Source: Acephala macrosclerotiorum
Taxonomy: Eukaryota > Ascomycota > Leotiomycetes > Helotiales > Mollisiaceae
Direction: 5' to 3'
DNA: 64,000 nucleotides
NCBI GenBank assembly: GCA_014904845.1
Contig: MU119315.1
Location: 1 to 64,000 of the forward strand
This document shows, piece after piece, positions 1 through 12,926 of this stretch. The translations under genes were made by a program, and so were the position numbers. The notes under the pieces are model-generated. The model saw nothing but the letters and a program-made list of their open reading frames with translations. It searched no databases and had not been told where the DNA came from. Positions within the stretch are counted from its first letter, which is position 1. Every line of letters begins with the position of its first letter.

Positions 1-3000
1 TATTATTTTCGAAATATTTTTTTTTAATATTTATATTTAAAAATAATATTATTATTATAAAAAAAAAAATTTTTATTTTTTCGTTAAAATTTTTTTTATT
101 TAAAATTTTATTTATTTTTTTTATTAAAAAAAAACGTTTTATAAAAAATCGAAAAAAATATTTTTTTTTTATATTATTTTATTTATATTTTTTTTTTTGA
201 ATTAATAATATTTATTTTAATCGTATTTATTTTATATAAAATAATATTTAATAAAAAATAAAAAATAAAAAATCTTTTATTAAAATATAAAAATCGATTA
301 AAAATTTTAATATTATATTATTTTTTAATAATATTAATATTTAATTTTTTACGTTATATTTTTTTTTTTAATATTTTTCAATTTAAAAATATATACGAAT
401 ATAATAATTTTTAATAATTTAATACAAATAAATTTTTAAAAAAAAAACAATTATAATCGTATAAATAAAATTAAAATTTTTAAAATCTTAAAATATATTA
501 TTTTACAAATTATTATTTTTATATTTAATTTATATTTTTATTATTATAATAAATAATTATTTTAAAAAAAAAATTTATATTATTTACAAAAAAAAAAAAA
601 AATATTATATTCGATTTCGTATTTAATTTTTATTTTTATAATTATTATTTCGATAAATTTAAAATTTTATTTAATAATAATAAATAATTAAAAAATTTTA
701 ACGTTTATAATAATATTATTAAAATTTTGAATTATATACGTAAAAATAATATAATATTTTTTATTTTTTATTCGAATTAATTAATTTAAATAAATTAAAA
801 TAAAATTTAAAAATAATAATAATATTTTTTTTTTAATTAATAACAAAAAATCGATTCTTATAAAATTAATTTCAAATATTATAAAATTTCTAATAATAAA
901 AATAAATTAATTCATTTTTTTAAATATTTTATAAAAACTTTAAAAAAATTATTTTATAAAATTAATAATTTTTAATATTTTTCTTATTATAACGATTTTA
1001 ATATTTATTAAAATAAAATAATAAATATTATTTTTTTATTATTAATTAATAATTATTATAATAAAATTTAATATTTTTAAAATATTAATAATTATTTTTT
1101 TTTTTTTTGAATTTTTAAAAACGATATTATATTTTTAAAAAAAATTTATAATAAAAATTTATTAATAAAATTATTATTTTTAATATCGAATTATTATTTT
1201 AAAATTTTATTTTTCGATTAATTTACGTTTATTTTTTTTTATTTTTCGTTTTAAACGTTTTATAAAATTTATTATTATAATTCGATTTTTAAATATTTTA
1301 TTTTTTATTTTTATTTTTCATTGAAAATTTTTTTATATATTTTAAATTTTATTTTTCGATTTATTTATTATTATTATATTTATTATTATTATATTTATTA
1401 ATAATTTTTTATAAAATTTATTAATAATCGTTTTATTAAAATTTTAAATATTAATATTATTATTATTAAAAATATATAATAATAAATTCGATTTTTGTTA
1501 AAAAAAATTTATTAATATTAATTTTTTTTTTAAATAATAAATTAAATAAATTTTTAAATTTTTTATATATTTTTAAAATGTTTATCGAAATCGTAATTAA
1601 AAAATTTTTTAATTATTTGTTTTATAATTTAATTATATTAACGTCGATTATTTTTAAATATAAAAAATCGTAAAAATTAATTACGATTTCAAAAATTATA
1701 ATATTATTAATCGTTTTTTTAATAATAATACTTACGATTAATTAATTTATTTATAAATAAATAACGATTTATAAAAAAATAATTAACAAAAAAATCGTTT
1801 TTTTTATTTTTTATTTATTTAAAATATTCGAAATAATATTAATTTTTATTATATTTTTTTAAACGATTAATAATATACTTTATAAAAATTTAATTAATAT
1901 TAAATTATATAAAACTTTATATTTGCTTTTTTTTATATTGTTATATTTTTTTCGTTTACGATTAAAATTTATTTTTCGTTTATATTTTTATAAAAAAATA
2001 AATTAATTTTAATTTTTAAAATATTTTTATAATATTAATATTTAAAACGATTTTCAAATTATTAAATAATACGAAAAAAAAAAGTTTTTTTAATTTTTTA
2101 ATAAAATTATTTATTTAAATTGAAAATTTTAATACGAATATTTATTGAATTTTTTAGATTTAAATAATACGTAAAATTAAAAATTGAAATTTAATATAAA
2201 TTTTTTTAATAATTATAAATTATTAATTATATTTAAAATTATTTTTTATATTACAATATTTAAATATTTTTATCGAATTTTTAAATATTTTAAATCGTTA
2301 ATTTTATTGTATTATTATTTCTTTTTTTTATATTTATATATAATAATTGTTTTTTCGTATATTTTATTATAATTATAAATAAATATTTTTATTAATTCGT
2401 AATCAATTTTTTTTAAAAATTCGTTTTTTAATATATATTAAAAAAAAATTATAAATTTATATTTTTAATATTATATATTTAATTTATTTTATTTAATTAA
2501 TTTTTTAAATATTTAATTAAATAAATTTATATATATTTTTATTATTAAAAGTTTTTTTATAAATTAATTAATAATTTTATATAAAAATTCTATATTTATT
2601 TAATAATATTTTTAATCATATTCGTAAAAAAAAAATTTTAAAACGTTATAAAACTTTTTTTTAAAATAATTTTTAATATTATATTTTAATATAAATCGAA
2701 TTTACTTTTTATAAATCGAATTAATATATTATAAAAATTATATTTTTTTAATTTTTAAAATAATTTTATAATTTTCGTATATATTATTATATTATTTTAA
2801 AAAAATCGTAATATTATTTTTTTTTAAATTAAAATATTTTAAAAACTTTAAAAAAAAATATTTATAATTTTAATACGAATATATATTTTTTAAAGTTTTA
2901 TATTTTTAAAAAATTGATTTTATTATTCGTAAAAAATTTTTTAAAAAAAATCGATAATATAATTAAAATAAAAATAATTTCTATTAAAAAAAAAATTTTT

Positions 3001-3650
3001 TAACGTAAATAATTTACTAATTCTAATTTTTAAATTAAAAATTCATTTAATAATTTAAAAATACGAATTTTCAAATTATTATTTTTAAATAAAATTCGTT
3101 TTAAAAATTAATTTTTATTTATATTATTTTTTCGTAAAAAAAAAATTATTTTAATTTTTATTTAAAATTTCGTTCGTTTATTCGTTTTAATAAAATGTAT
3201 TTTTTAAATAAATATTTTTTTAATTGATTTTTTTTAATTGAAATTTTTTATTTTAATTTTTTTTATATTATTTTTTAAAATTCGAAATTTATTTTAATTT
3301 TATTATTTTAATTTAAAAAAGATTATAAACAATTCGCGAATTGCGACTTTTAAAAAAATTAAAATTAAAATATAAAACAATAAAATAATTTCGTTTTTTA
3401 ACGCTATAATATTTTTTTTTTTTTTTCGCATTAAAACTTTCTTTTTTATATTTCAATTTCCACTGAAAATAAAACTAATTACTATAAGTAATTATTACTA
3501 TTTTCTTTTTTTCTTTTTTATATTTATTTTAATACTAATTATTTTAAGTAATTTAATACGTAATTCTCATAAATCAATATTTCTTTATAATTTCGCAATC
3601 TTATAATTAAATTATTTAATCTCGAATAATGTAATCAAAACAAGAAATTC
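1..3650. other. Extreme AT-rich isochore (RIP-like)
   Basis: The sequence is almost entirely A and T, in long A/T runs, and ends in a gradual transition at about 3300-3700. Most of the few surviving C and G residues lie in CpG (tcg, acg); CpA, CpT and CpC are rare. Heavy C-to-T mutation that spared CpG would leave this, as repeat-induced point mutation (RIP) of old repeats does in Pezizomycotina. No open frame here looks like a protein: the longest are Phe/Ile/Tyr/Lys-rich chance frames. The source element cannot be recognised. A centromeric or subtelomeric position is possible, but no telomere repeat is visible. Confidence 0.85.
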
Positions 3651-6600
3651 TCGTCAACTAACTTTCAGTCTCCGATTTCCAATAGTTTAAGTTTCTTTTT
3701 AACAACAATAAAAAGCAAAATACATAAATCGCACATAAACAATTCTCAGCGAAGTCCACTAAAACAATTTACTTCCCGGCGTCGTTTTACCAATATAAAA
3801 AGGCAATAGAACACAAAGCAAAAAGGCCCAACCGTAGATCAGTTCGTCTTAGCCAGTGGACTAGACTCATCCGAAGTAATCCGTAAATCAATCAATCAAT
3901 CAATCAGAGTAGAAGTAGAAAGGGTTGTTGATTAGTCTATGGTGAGCGAAAGCTCCTTATGTACTAGAAGACACGTGACCAGCACTGCCCTCGAAACTAG
4001 CTATTTACAAGGATTTTTTGAAGAGAGAGCATATAGCCCCACCACACTAGGTGCGGGGACATTATATCCATTGCAGTGCTTACTCAGCACTAAAACCACT
4101 CGAAAGTCTAACAAGCATGAAGCCCTTGAGCCTCTGACCGCCTTAATGAGCGTGTTTTTTCTTCTACAAGTAGCCAGCTTTCCGCCTTTTCACATTAAAA
4201 TCCATACCATCCGTTGAACTATCTAGTTATCTACACATCGTGTGGCCTGTCTTTGTGTTTTTTCGTCGTATTTGGACTGTCCTTCCCTATACAATGCCGG
4301 TTAAAGCCCGTCCTGCTTGTTGCCAGTACGGATGCTGTCATAGATACCCCTGCGAGCTAACGGATGCACACCTATGTGAAGACGTAGAAAAGCGACTCTA
4401 GATCATGTAATATAGGTGGTCCTTTCCTGAAGCACCTCGCTTGCCATGAACTGCATGGTGCCAGTCCGACAGTCTACTTCTTCCCTCTCCCGTTTCAGCC
4501 TCCTCGTCAACGGACCAAGGACAATCGGTTGCAAGCTATCAATCAGAACCGTGCCGCAGGGATCTCAGAGCCTCTCTCGCGTTCCTCATTTCCTGCATCT
4601 TGGCGAGGACGCTCTTCGATCTGGAGGGGCTCCACCTGCCCGATGATGTTTGCTTTGCCACCCCTGCGGATTGAGACCTCGTACGACGTTCATTCTAGGA
4701 TGACACGCTAAGTTTTCGACTTTTCTTTCGTTCCCAGTTTGCAGACTTGAGCGACTTTGTGTGTGTGATATCTGACTGCTTTTGTCGATTGGATGCAATG
4801 AATCTATTTGTTGATTTTCCCCCACCGTGTCCATGATTGACTTCTGTTCTCCATGTAAGCCCGCATTAAAGAAGTGAAATACGAGCCCGCCAGTTACATC
4901 CTTCGAAAGAAGCCGAAAGGGTGTAATTCCAGCAGCCAAGGTAAAAAGTGTTAATACAATCAAGAAAGAAAAACCTGAGAGTCAAGTGATCATTTCTAGG
5001 TATGTCCACCACCGCATCCCCTCTCTAAGGATAACCTCTGTCCGTGTCGTCAAGTCCTTCGTCGATGTTTTATACTTAATGCTGCTTGCTGCTTTGAGTC
5101 CTGGACTATGCGAACTTGCTCGGACAGGTAGATGACTCACAAGTTATAGTTGCCTTTGAGATGCGCGTGAATGTAAGTTGTGCAAGGATCTCACGACTTG
5201 GATTGTGATTCACACGAGAAGTATACACGCTAATTCGAATTGCATAATTCCCACAGCTTGTGGTTTAAAGAGAACACACTATGCCGAAGTGAATCAAAGT
5301 TTTGCAGCCTTGTGGCGACTTTTCGTTTTCAAAAGTCGTTTAGAGGTATAAAGCGCTCTGTTTCCCGACTTCGTAATACAAGATGACTCAAGTTGGGAAT
5401 GGCTGGAGACGGCTGGGGATGACCGGGATGGACGCGAAATGGAAGTACTTATTATCTGGCCTTTGGAAGATACAGCTGAGAAAATGCAATAGTATAATCA
5501 TGTATGGAAGAGCTTCCAACGATGTAAACATTTAATAACATGCAAGAGATATAATAATATAAAAGAGACATGACAACAAACTAATAATTAATAAAACCCC
5601 CACAAACGACAATAAAAAGCCAAACCTCCGACCCCTTCCACTCTCCAACTCCCGCACTACTCGACATCACCATCCAACCCGCCCCACCAAACTTCCGGTC
5701 TACAAAGGCAACCCGGCCTAGCATACCCTTTTTCGTTTTCGTCTTTGTCACAATGACCTGCGAGCTCTTCTTGGAAATTCTGAAGTTGTTTATGCTCCTG
5801 TGGACGCTTCCTGACGAGCAATCGTATATATGCCCCCAGCAAATAACGATCTTGAAACGAAGTTGCATGCAGAAGTTTGAAGATGAGTCATTTGACACAG
5901 TTCTTCGAGTAGTTTGAGATTGGTTGGAGATTCACTTTTGGAAGAATGGAAAATGGGGAAAAGGGTTCGAAGGGGGGACAGGGAAGGTGTCGCGCGAGGT
6001 ATAAGACTACTAATCCACCTGTTCTTCAAGGAATTAACTCCTAGAGAAGTAACGGACCAACTTGTAGCCTTGTGATCCTGGCGACGGTGTAGGGTCGCTG
6101 GCTTTCTCAGGTTTGGAGCTGACTTTCGGTTTGAATTTAAGTGGATACTAAGGGAGTGAAATTCGGGATTAGTGGAAAGTTGATAACAAACAAATTCAAA
6201 AACAGCAATATATCTAAAATAATTAAAATGGTAGCGAATAAGGTATCATATATAAATTGCGATAAAAAGAATGTTTCACTCTCCAAAAAATTCGATCCAA
6301 TCTCGACTGTCCATTATTACCGCCAACTCCGGTATTTGTCGAATTCTGGCAAACTTCGGATGGTAACGGTAAGCTAGATCAGAAGTACAGCTGTCTTCCC
6401 CACCAAAAGGCGAACTTAATTTGCTCGACAAAGAAAGAGCGGCAAAGTGCTGAAGTGGAAATAGTCATTGCACGCAGCAGAGAGATGGTGGTCGATACTC
6501 GGGCACTTGCCCGCTATGAAGTCTATTTATACTATCAAAGAGCCGGTTTGCTCCAGTTTGAGGAAAGGTGAAGGCTTGGGGGAATGATGATCGATGAATC

Positions 6601-7137
6601 ACTTGATGCGATATCAAAATGTCCCTAAGATAGTAGAACAATGTCTGGTTCAAGAACACTAGGAGCACATGAAAGCAGCAACAGACATCCAAAAAAGACT
6701 GGTATCAATATTTGTTGATTCGTTCATTCATCATGACCTGCAAAGAAGAAGGGAATCTATGGTCATTATATCTTGCCGCTCATCCTTCCTTCCTACCAAC
6801 CATCCAGATACCATCCGTGCGCAAATTCACCCATCCACTATCGCAATATAACAAATCAAAGGGCCTGGTGCCCAACCCATCTGCAAAGGAAAAGTGGTTT
6901 CAAACTTCGAATACCGAGTCCAGAATATCAGAAAACGTAAGAAGAGAAGTAAAAAAGACCGCCTCGCTCGCCAGCCACGCCTCGCGCTATGCTTTCCAAT
7001 AATCATGTAGTAGTAATCATGCTACGCTGCTGTGTCTCGTTTGAATTCGTGAATTTCATCGTCGTTGGATGCCGCTCAAGTCTCAAATCTCGAGTCCCAC
7101 AAATGCAAACGTCTGTTTTGTATGTATTGGTGCTTTT
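3651..7137. other. Gene-poor intergenic region
   Basis: Base composition returns to normal, but I cannot support a gene. Open frames of 60-125 codons occur (for example 3939-4217 plus), without recognisable domains or a consistent start and splice pattern. A tetranucleotide run (ATCA)n lies at about 3886-3906. A locally AT-richer patch is at about 6140-6300. The repeat at 5118-5398 is listed separately. Confidence 0.5.
5118..5398 (-). repeat. Dispersed repeat copy 1, TGACTCA-rich
   Basis: The reverse complement of this segment aligns over nearly its whole length with 11245-11560. Shared blocks include a stretch with gtcgccacaaggctgca and one with acttacattcacgcg. Most differences between the copies are transitions, as expected for RIP-diverged copies. 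The element is studded with TGACTCA, TGAATCA or TGATTCA heptamers and ACGACTT-like motifs, and a motif of the form acttg-n-gtcatct marks both ends. No coding capacity is visible, so it looks like a short non-autonomous element. The class is unknown. Confidence 0.6.
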
Positions 7138-8951
7138 TTACCATCCGCCGCGTCGAGGAGGACGGCCGTCATAGATGACTTCGCGCTCGATGACTCGCTC
7201 GTCGGTGAAGTCGTCTCGTTCTCGTCGTCTCTCTCGGCGGTCCCATTTGTCCATTCGCTCTCGCTCGTGCTCCATTTCTCGGAGGCGGTGTCTGCGCTCG
7301 CGGCGGATTGCTTCGGAGACTTGAACTAGTTCGAGGACGTCCTCCTGTAGAGTGTCAGCAACTGAATTTCAAGGGATAGCTGGGAATAACTTACGTATCG
7401 AAGATACTGGAGAATGTAGAAGAAGAATTCTGTCTCTTCGTAATCATATCCAAGCTCCTCGATAGCTTCCCGCGTAACCAAATCCTTGGTGATCTCAGTC
7501 CAGAGGTCTCCCATTCTTTGCTTTGGCGGAGCTCGGGGGAGTCCAACCCGGCGATCGGTAGTCTCTTCGATTCTCTCCTCGTATCGCTCATAGACAGGTT
7601 GGCTCTCCCGTCTTGGTCCTCTTGAGATATCAATTTCTAGGCTGGTAGAAGACCCACGAGGTCTTGGAGTCTCTCGCTCTCGAATCTCCACCTTCTCCTC
7701 AACTCGCTCTCTCGAGCGTTCTGGGAGGAATTTGCTTCTGCGGACACCATTGTACTTCTGCCATGTGATCTCTTGGCTCGCACCACCGACGCCGTCCATC
7801 CGCACACGCTCCGTTCCAGGCGGCACATCAACAATAGTCCAGTCCTTGGTAACACCATTGTATGCTTCGCCAATGACAGCCCGCTCACTTACTTTCCGAT
7901 CGTAGTAATCTGCTTCTTCCTCGTCTCTGCTAAGACCACGAGTACTAGATTCTCTGATATCGACTCGAACGCTATCCTTTTCTCTTCGCTCGGGTCGTGC
8001 ACTCATACTTCGGCGTCGGTTGATGTCGAGTCGGGTATCTCGGACACGCAATTTGTCCCTCTCTTGCTCGTATATGATAGAATCATCGTAGAAAGTGTCG
8101 CGGCGGGTCAAGGCTCCAGGCCGGGGTGCCGGGGATCGTGTTTCCTTCCGAGTTATATCAACTTCAGTATTGTTTCGAGAGGTATAGATATCGATGTCGG
8201 TTTCCTTTGTTCGAGGCTCTGTGCGACGAGGGGGTGGGGGCGGGGTAGGAACACGAGCACGTTCAAAGCCTATCAATGATTAGCGGAAATGCAGATTGAG
8301 AGGAGAGGGGTAAATACCATGATCAATGTGTCTGTGATGGGTAATGATTTCCTGGTGAATGGGAGGAGCGCGGATAGGCGGCGGAGATGGAGATGGTGAA
8401 AGGAGTCGTTCCGGACTTGGTTGTCTGACTTCTTGTCGCTCGATATTGCGGACACGAATTCTTTCGACTTGTGGTGGTGATGGTGTGCGTTCTCTCTCCC
8501 TCTCAACGATTCTCTCTCGAACCACGCGCACTGGTGATGGTGATCGCTCTCGAATTCTCTCTCTGGTCTCAACGACTCGTGCACGTAGTCTCTCTGGAGG
8601 TGGAGAGGGTTCTCGTCTCTCTCGCTCTACCACTCTCGTCCTGATTCTCTCTCTCTCTGGGGGTTGTGGTGTCGGAGACCGCTCAACGATTCTCTCTCGA
8701 ACCACGCGCACTGGTGATAGAGATCGTCGTCGTTCGGGTCGTGATACTACCTCGGTGTCTCGTTCTCGTATCACCAACGGGCCAGCTTCAGACCTGCCAA
8801 AGTCTTCGCGAAGAAACTCCGGTCGAGATCCTCTCTCTCCTCTTCTGACGAAGGTATCTGTCTCCTCATAGTCTCGCACTCGAACTTGGGGTGCCCGCAC
8901 GTCCTCTCGTGAATAATAATCGCGCTCCTCGTAGGCATCTCGTCGAGACAT
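7138..8951 (-). CDS. Arg-rich DUF8035-type fungal protein
   Basis: I read this as complement(join(7138..7344,7395..8269,8318..8951)), 571 aa. The introns are 50 nt (donor GTAAGT, acceptor CTACAG) and 48 nt (donor GTATTT, acceptor GATAG), and both joins keep frame. The ATG at 8951 starts MSRRDAYEERDYYSRED. The first two thirds is low-complexity, with charged R/E/S/P repeats such as ERIRER, SPSPVRVVRERIVER (twice) and RERERTPSPP. The C-terminal third has a conserved-looking segment containing TKDWTIVDVPPGTERV and then GYDYEETEFFFYILQYLRYE, which I recall as the hallmark of the fungal DUF8035 family. The tail is Arg/Glu-rich and ends in RPPRRGGW. Molecular function is unknown; a nuclear or RNA-associated role is only suggested by composition. 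Both the family call and the last exon rest on motif memory and frame continuity. Confidence 0.82.
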
Positions 8952-11244
8952 GGCTCCTGCCTTCCGTTTGTACGCGGTCCTTGTGTGCGGAGGTTAGCGA
9001 TTCGCAATCAACAGAACAAATTGAGAAGCGGTTGAGCTGTTTGTCGTTGCGATCTAGGCGGGTTACAAGAGCGATTTGTAGAGCTGAGGCTGCGAGAAGT
9101 TCGAAACTGGTCGTGGTGGGATATGGGATGACGACGATCTTACAGTCTTCGCAAATGGAGGGGCTGGCGTCGTTAGGCTGGTTTGCCGGTCTCTGAGTCG
9201 ACCAGAGGTGTGAAATGGTGCGCTGTCACAGGTCAGAGTCATGGATATCCAGTGGTGTCCTGCTGAAACCCACTCCAGTGCAAGGTATCAAGTGGTCCGC
9301 TAAGAGCTCAGGTTTTGCGGGCATGCATCAGATGCCAACTTCAGCTACCAATACTCGGTCAATGTGGGCTGTGATGTCAGGCTGCAGTGGAAAGCATGCG
9401 ACTGAAGAAAAAGAAATCCCTTGAACTGGGAAATCTGGGATAGCAATTAAGAAGATTGAGGCTATAATGCATGGAAACAAGAGGGTTTACGACATTTGCG
9501 GCGGCGACGGGGTTGGCAGCGGCTGTTCCTGGTTTGGGTCGATGAAGGCTGCGACGACTTGTTTGGGATGGGACTGGGAGCGATCGAGATACGACTGCTG
9601 GGAGAATGGCTGGCGGTTACGTGACGATCACGTGCCACAACTCTAACCTAAAGGATCTGGAGAGGACCTTAATCCTCACCGAGCACGTCTCTTTTTCCTC
9701 TATGCGTTCCATATGAGAGTTTGAAAGCGTGTGCAGTTGCCCCATCCTGTGCAGCTTGACAACAAGCATCTAGGCATCCCAGACAGTCCCAGCGATCGTC
9801 ACACCGAGCATAGTACTCGGGCACTCCCGTCTTTCCGCCCAACGGTTCTTTTGATGAGCGGTCCTCTTTCATGGGATAAATACCCACTCAGTGCCCAACA
9901 TGGAATCCAGGAACTCGGTGTCGAGGCCCAAAATTTCAGTCATACATTATGGCTGAGTACATAAAGCATGCTCCGCCACAGCGTTGGTGAGAAGTGCATT
10001 TGCCCGCACGAAAAATTTCCATCGACTTCTCACAGCACCAGCCCAACAAGCTGGAATTCCAGACGAATCTCACAGGAGTGGTATCGACGATGATCAAGCG
10101 ATGATCTGAAGACTCTTCGTTCTTCAGATCGGGCCTCAATGTACAGTACCACGAATCTGGGGTAATCCCTTGACGGTTGCAAGGATCTTGGAATTTCTAT
10201 CACTTTGGGTTGGCATGCAGTCCTTTTGTCATTTCAAGGCTCATTTGCGGGTTTATCCCTCGGATATACTGCTGCTGCTCTCTTGACATCCGCTTTATTC
10301 GAAAATATCGTCGTATTCCATCTTCTGCTATATCATGTCCTCGACCTCAACACAGTGTGCTCGTTGCAGCAAGTTCTAGTCTCAAGGTTTGTAGGGCGTG
10401 AGAAAAGCTCTCTCCATGTGATCTCCATCCTCAATTAGCTTTCGGCAGCTACAGTTGATTTTAGGAGACGCGAAATTTGGATGGCTTACGATTTTCTCAA
10501 GCAGTGTGGGGTAAGCTGACATGCATACGTACCATTCCTACTTTCAGGCTCTAATGGACATTGGGCTCTTTGCGACATGCAACAAAAGACGACATTCAGT
10601 TTATTGCATGCTACTTAAATCATTTTGCTCAGAAAGTCAGTTGTGTCATTCTTTTGCTATGTCATATCTTTGTCAAAGTGAATCTTCAAATAGCATTGAC
10701 TGAGATGCACATACATGCCATTTTGTAAAGTAACGCATTCTGAGCTACTAAGATTTTTATCTGAGGTTTTCGTTTTTCGTTTAAGGGAGTATATATACGA
10801 TGCTTCGTCGCCGTTCCAAATCATCCAAGACGAACTTGCTGCCATTCGAGATGAAGCTGGGGACGAAAAAAGAAATATATACTTGGGAGCTCATTATACA
10901 TGGATGCAAAGGCGTGAGTAAAATTTGAGGTGGCAAAGTCGTGTAAAAGAAGAGTTGGAAGGGGAAAAGTTGTCGCATTTGTGGGGTTTTGTTGTCATTT
11001 GTGACTTCGTTATTATGTTTCTAGCAGTCCGTGTCGTCGGATGTTTACGTTATGCATCGTCGCGTCTTTGTGCTTTTCATAACCATCGTCCGACTATATA
11101 ATTAATCTTGATAACGACGGTCCTTTGAAAGAGGCAAATTACATATTAATATCCTTAACAATTTGCTCTAAAGGTAATTCAGAAATAGTTCAAACTGACC
11201 TTAGATACATACCAGACATCGTGTTCTCTCATTGACCTCGCCTT
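8952..11244. other. Intergenic region, no supported gene
   Basis: The first few hundred bases are the 5' region of the DUF8035-type gene. Short open frames at 9669-9887 (minus, Cys-rich) and 10177-10438 (plus) show no domain, signal peptide or splice pattern I can support. No tRNA-like A/B-box pair was seen. Confidence 0.45.
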
Positions 11245-11560
11245 GCGTGCTTCGACTTGTGTCATCTTATTTGGAATATTGCAGGCTTGATAAGAAACTC
11301 CTAAAAGTAAAGCGTTTATATACCCACACGACTTGCAAAAGAGCGAAGTCGCCACAAGGCTGCACGACTTTGACTCACATATCAAATTCAAGTTTGAGTA
11401 TTACTTGTGTGAATCATAGGATTTATAATTCACGCCTGGGTTTCGAGAAAATAGCCCCACTTACGTGAATCATAACACAAGTCGAGAGATTTTTACACGA
11501 CTTACATTCACGCGTAACTTCTCAAAGGCAATCACGACTTATGAATCATCTCTCTATTTT
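11245..11560 (+). repeat. Dispersed repeat copy 2, TGACTCA-rich
   Basis: This is the inverted partner of 5118-5398. It carries cgacttgtgtcatct at its left end and cgacttatgaatcatct at its right, so the two borders are short direct repeats. Inside are several CACGACTT and TGAATCA/TGACTCA motifs. Similarity to the reverse complement of the other copy may continue weakly to about 11690. Differences are again largely transitions. There is no coding capacity. Confidence 0.6.
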
Positions 11561-12618
11561 AAGCAAGTACTCGTAAAGCAGCGAGTCGGAATTCATATAT
11601 ATTCTACGCTTGGCCCGACTAAGAGGCACAAAGATTCTGCGGTAACCACTCCTGAGGCCAAAGGGGATGACGTGTTGTGGCGGTGACTCGGTGTTTTATA
11701 TCAACGTTACAATTACTGCTATTTTATGCGATAGTAGTTATTGTTTAAACTTCTAAAGCAAGATGTTATCGAACTCTGGTATATAGCAGTCGATGTTAAC
11801 AGTGGGCACACTGGAGTTGGCAGCAAGAAAAACGTCAAAAATGGAGTTCAGATGAAAATTTCAACTTTGATCTTCATCCAAGCCATTACCTTCACGCTTC
11901 GATCCATCCGTGTTCATCCCAAATACTACAATCCAAGGCTCGAAAACCCAGTGTATCTAGGTACGTAGTAAGTTTAGCCCTCGAATTCCTCCGCACTTTG
12001 GATTTTCGGACAATTTGGCACTCAAAATGACTGAAAAGGGAGGGGGATGTGACTCGAGATTTCTTCTTAAATTTCATAGTTGGTTAGTGTTTCTGGTATT
12101 TAATTGCGGTTGGAGACCTTTGACGTGTTCAAGACTTGCAAGTGAAGGTGGCAGTGTCCACGTGATGTTTTCAGTAAGAACAAGACGCGTCGAGATCTCC
12201 ACGAAGAAGGTAGTGAGTGTTACGAAATTGATTGACGAGACTAAATGTATGGTTTTTAATGAGATTTGATGTTTTGGTAGAGATGGCTACCTTGTGTGGA
12301 TGGGAATTCGTGGTTTGGATGCAGGAGGGTGCATAAACTCGGCGCCTGCAACCACCGAAGTCATCTCAACGAGAAGCATTCTAATGTCAGGAAAAGATGA
12401 AATAGATGTTATAGAGGAGTTTTGGCATGATACAGGATATCGAGCATCAATGGCTTGTCTGGTGGTCCCAAATTTGACGTTGGTGCTGCTCATTGAGATG
12501 TTCTACCATCTCCGCTTCATCATGACAACCACGTCTGCACAACACGACAAGATTCATCAAGAGCAGCATATCAACTTGAATACAGTTCTACTCTACTGAA
12601 ATCCTCAGACAGGCACCT
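11561..12618. other. Intergenic region, no supported gene
   Basis: Opposed open frames overlap at 12287-12599 (68 aa minus, 101 aa plus) without recognisable domains. I see nothing else I can support. Confidence 0.4.
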
Positions 12619-12790
12619 CTCTCCCAGTACACACCTTCCTGCTTGCACCCCACCCTTATATTCTCGTCCTCCCCCTTAGAAAAAAGACTCTTCCAAAAAG
12701 AAAAGAGAAGGGAAGAGAAAATCTTTTTTCTAAGGGGGAGGACGAGAATATAAGGGTGGGGTGCAAGTGGGAAAGTGTGTACTAGGAGAG
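12619..12790. repeat. Near-perfect palindrome (foldback element)
   Basis: Arms 12619-12687 and 12722-12790 are 69 nt each and reverse complements of one another with only a few mismatches. The inner ~46 nt, from cttgcaccccacc to gaaaaaaga, is perfect. The 34-nt loop itself contains ctcttcc/ggaagag, so the stem can extend. It could be a miniature foldback element, a recent local inversion-duplication, or a hairpin-forming transcript. It lies about 140 bp beyond the 3' end of the cupin pseudogene. Confidence 0.85.
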
Positions 12791-12926
12791 ATATGCCTTC
12801 TGAGAAGGAGCTGTGAGTTGTGAGGAAGGAGTTGTACTCGGTGGGCGGGAACTGCTGCGTGAGGAAGGAGTTCTTCAGTGAACCCTCGCAATAGACACCT
12901 CCAGGAAAGAACACCGGACACAAACT

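Noticed and set aside
2184..2372. 62-codon open frame inside the AT block
   Set aside because: Composed almost only of Ile, Phe, Tyr, Lys, Asn and Leu, as any frame in such AT-rich sequence would be; no motif and no start context.
4586..4963. 125-codon minus frame with a hydrophobic start as a secreted protein
   Set aside because: It begins with TTG, has no ATG before the hydrophobic stretch, and shows no conserved pattern; kept as intergenic.
8359..8871. 170-codon plus-strand frame opposite the Arg-rich gene
   Set aside because: It is the antisense shadow of the repetitive R/E/S-coding exon, whose codon bias removes stops from the other strand.
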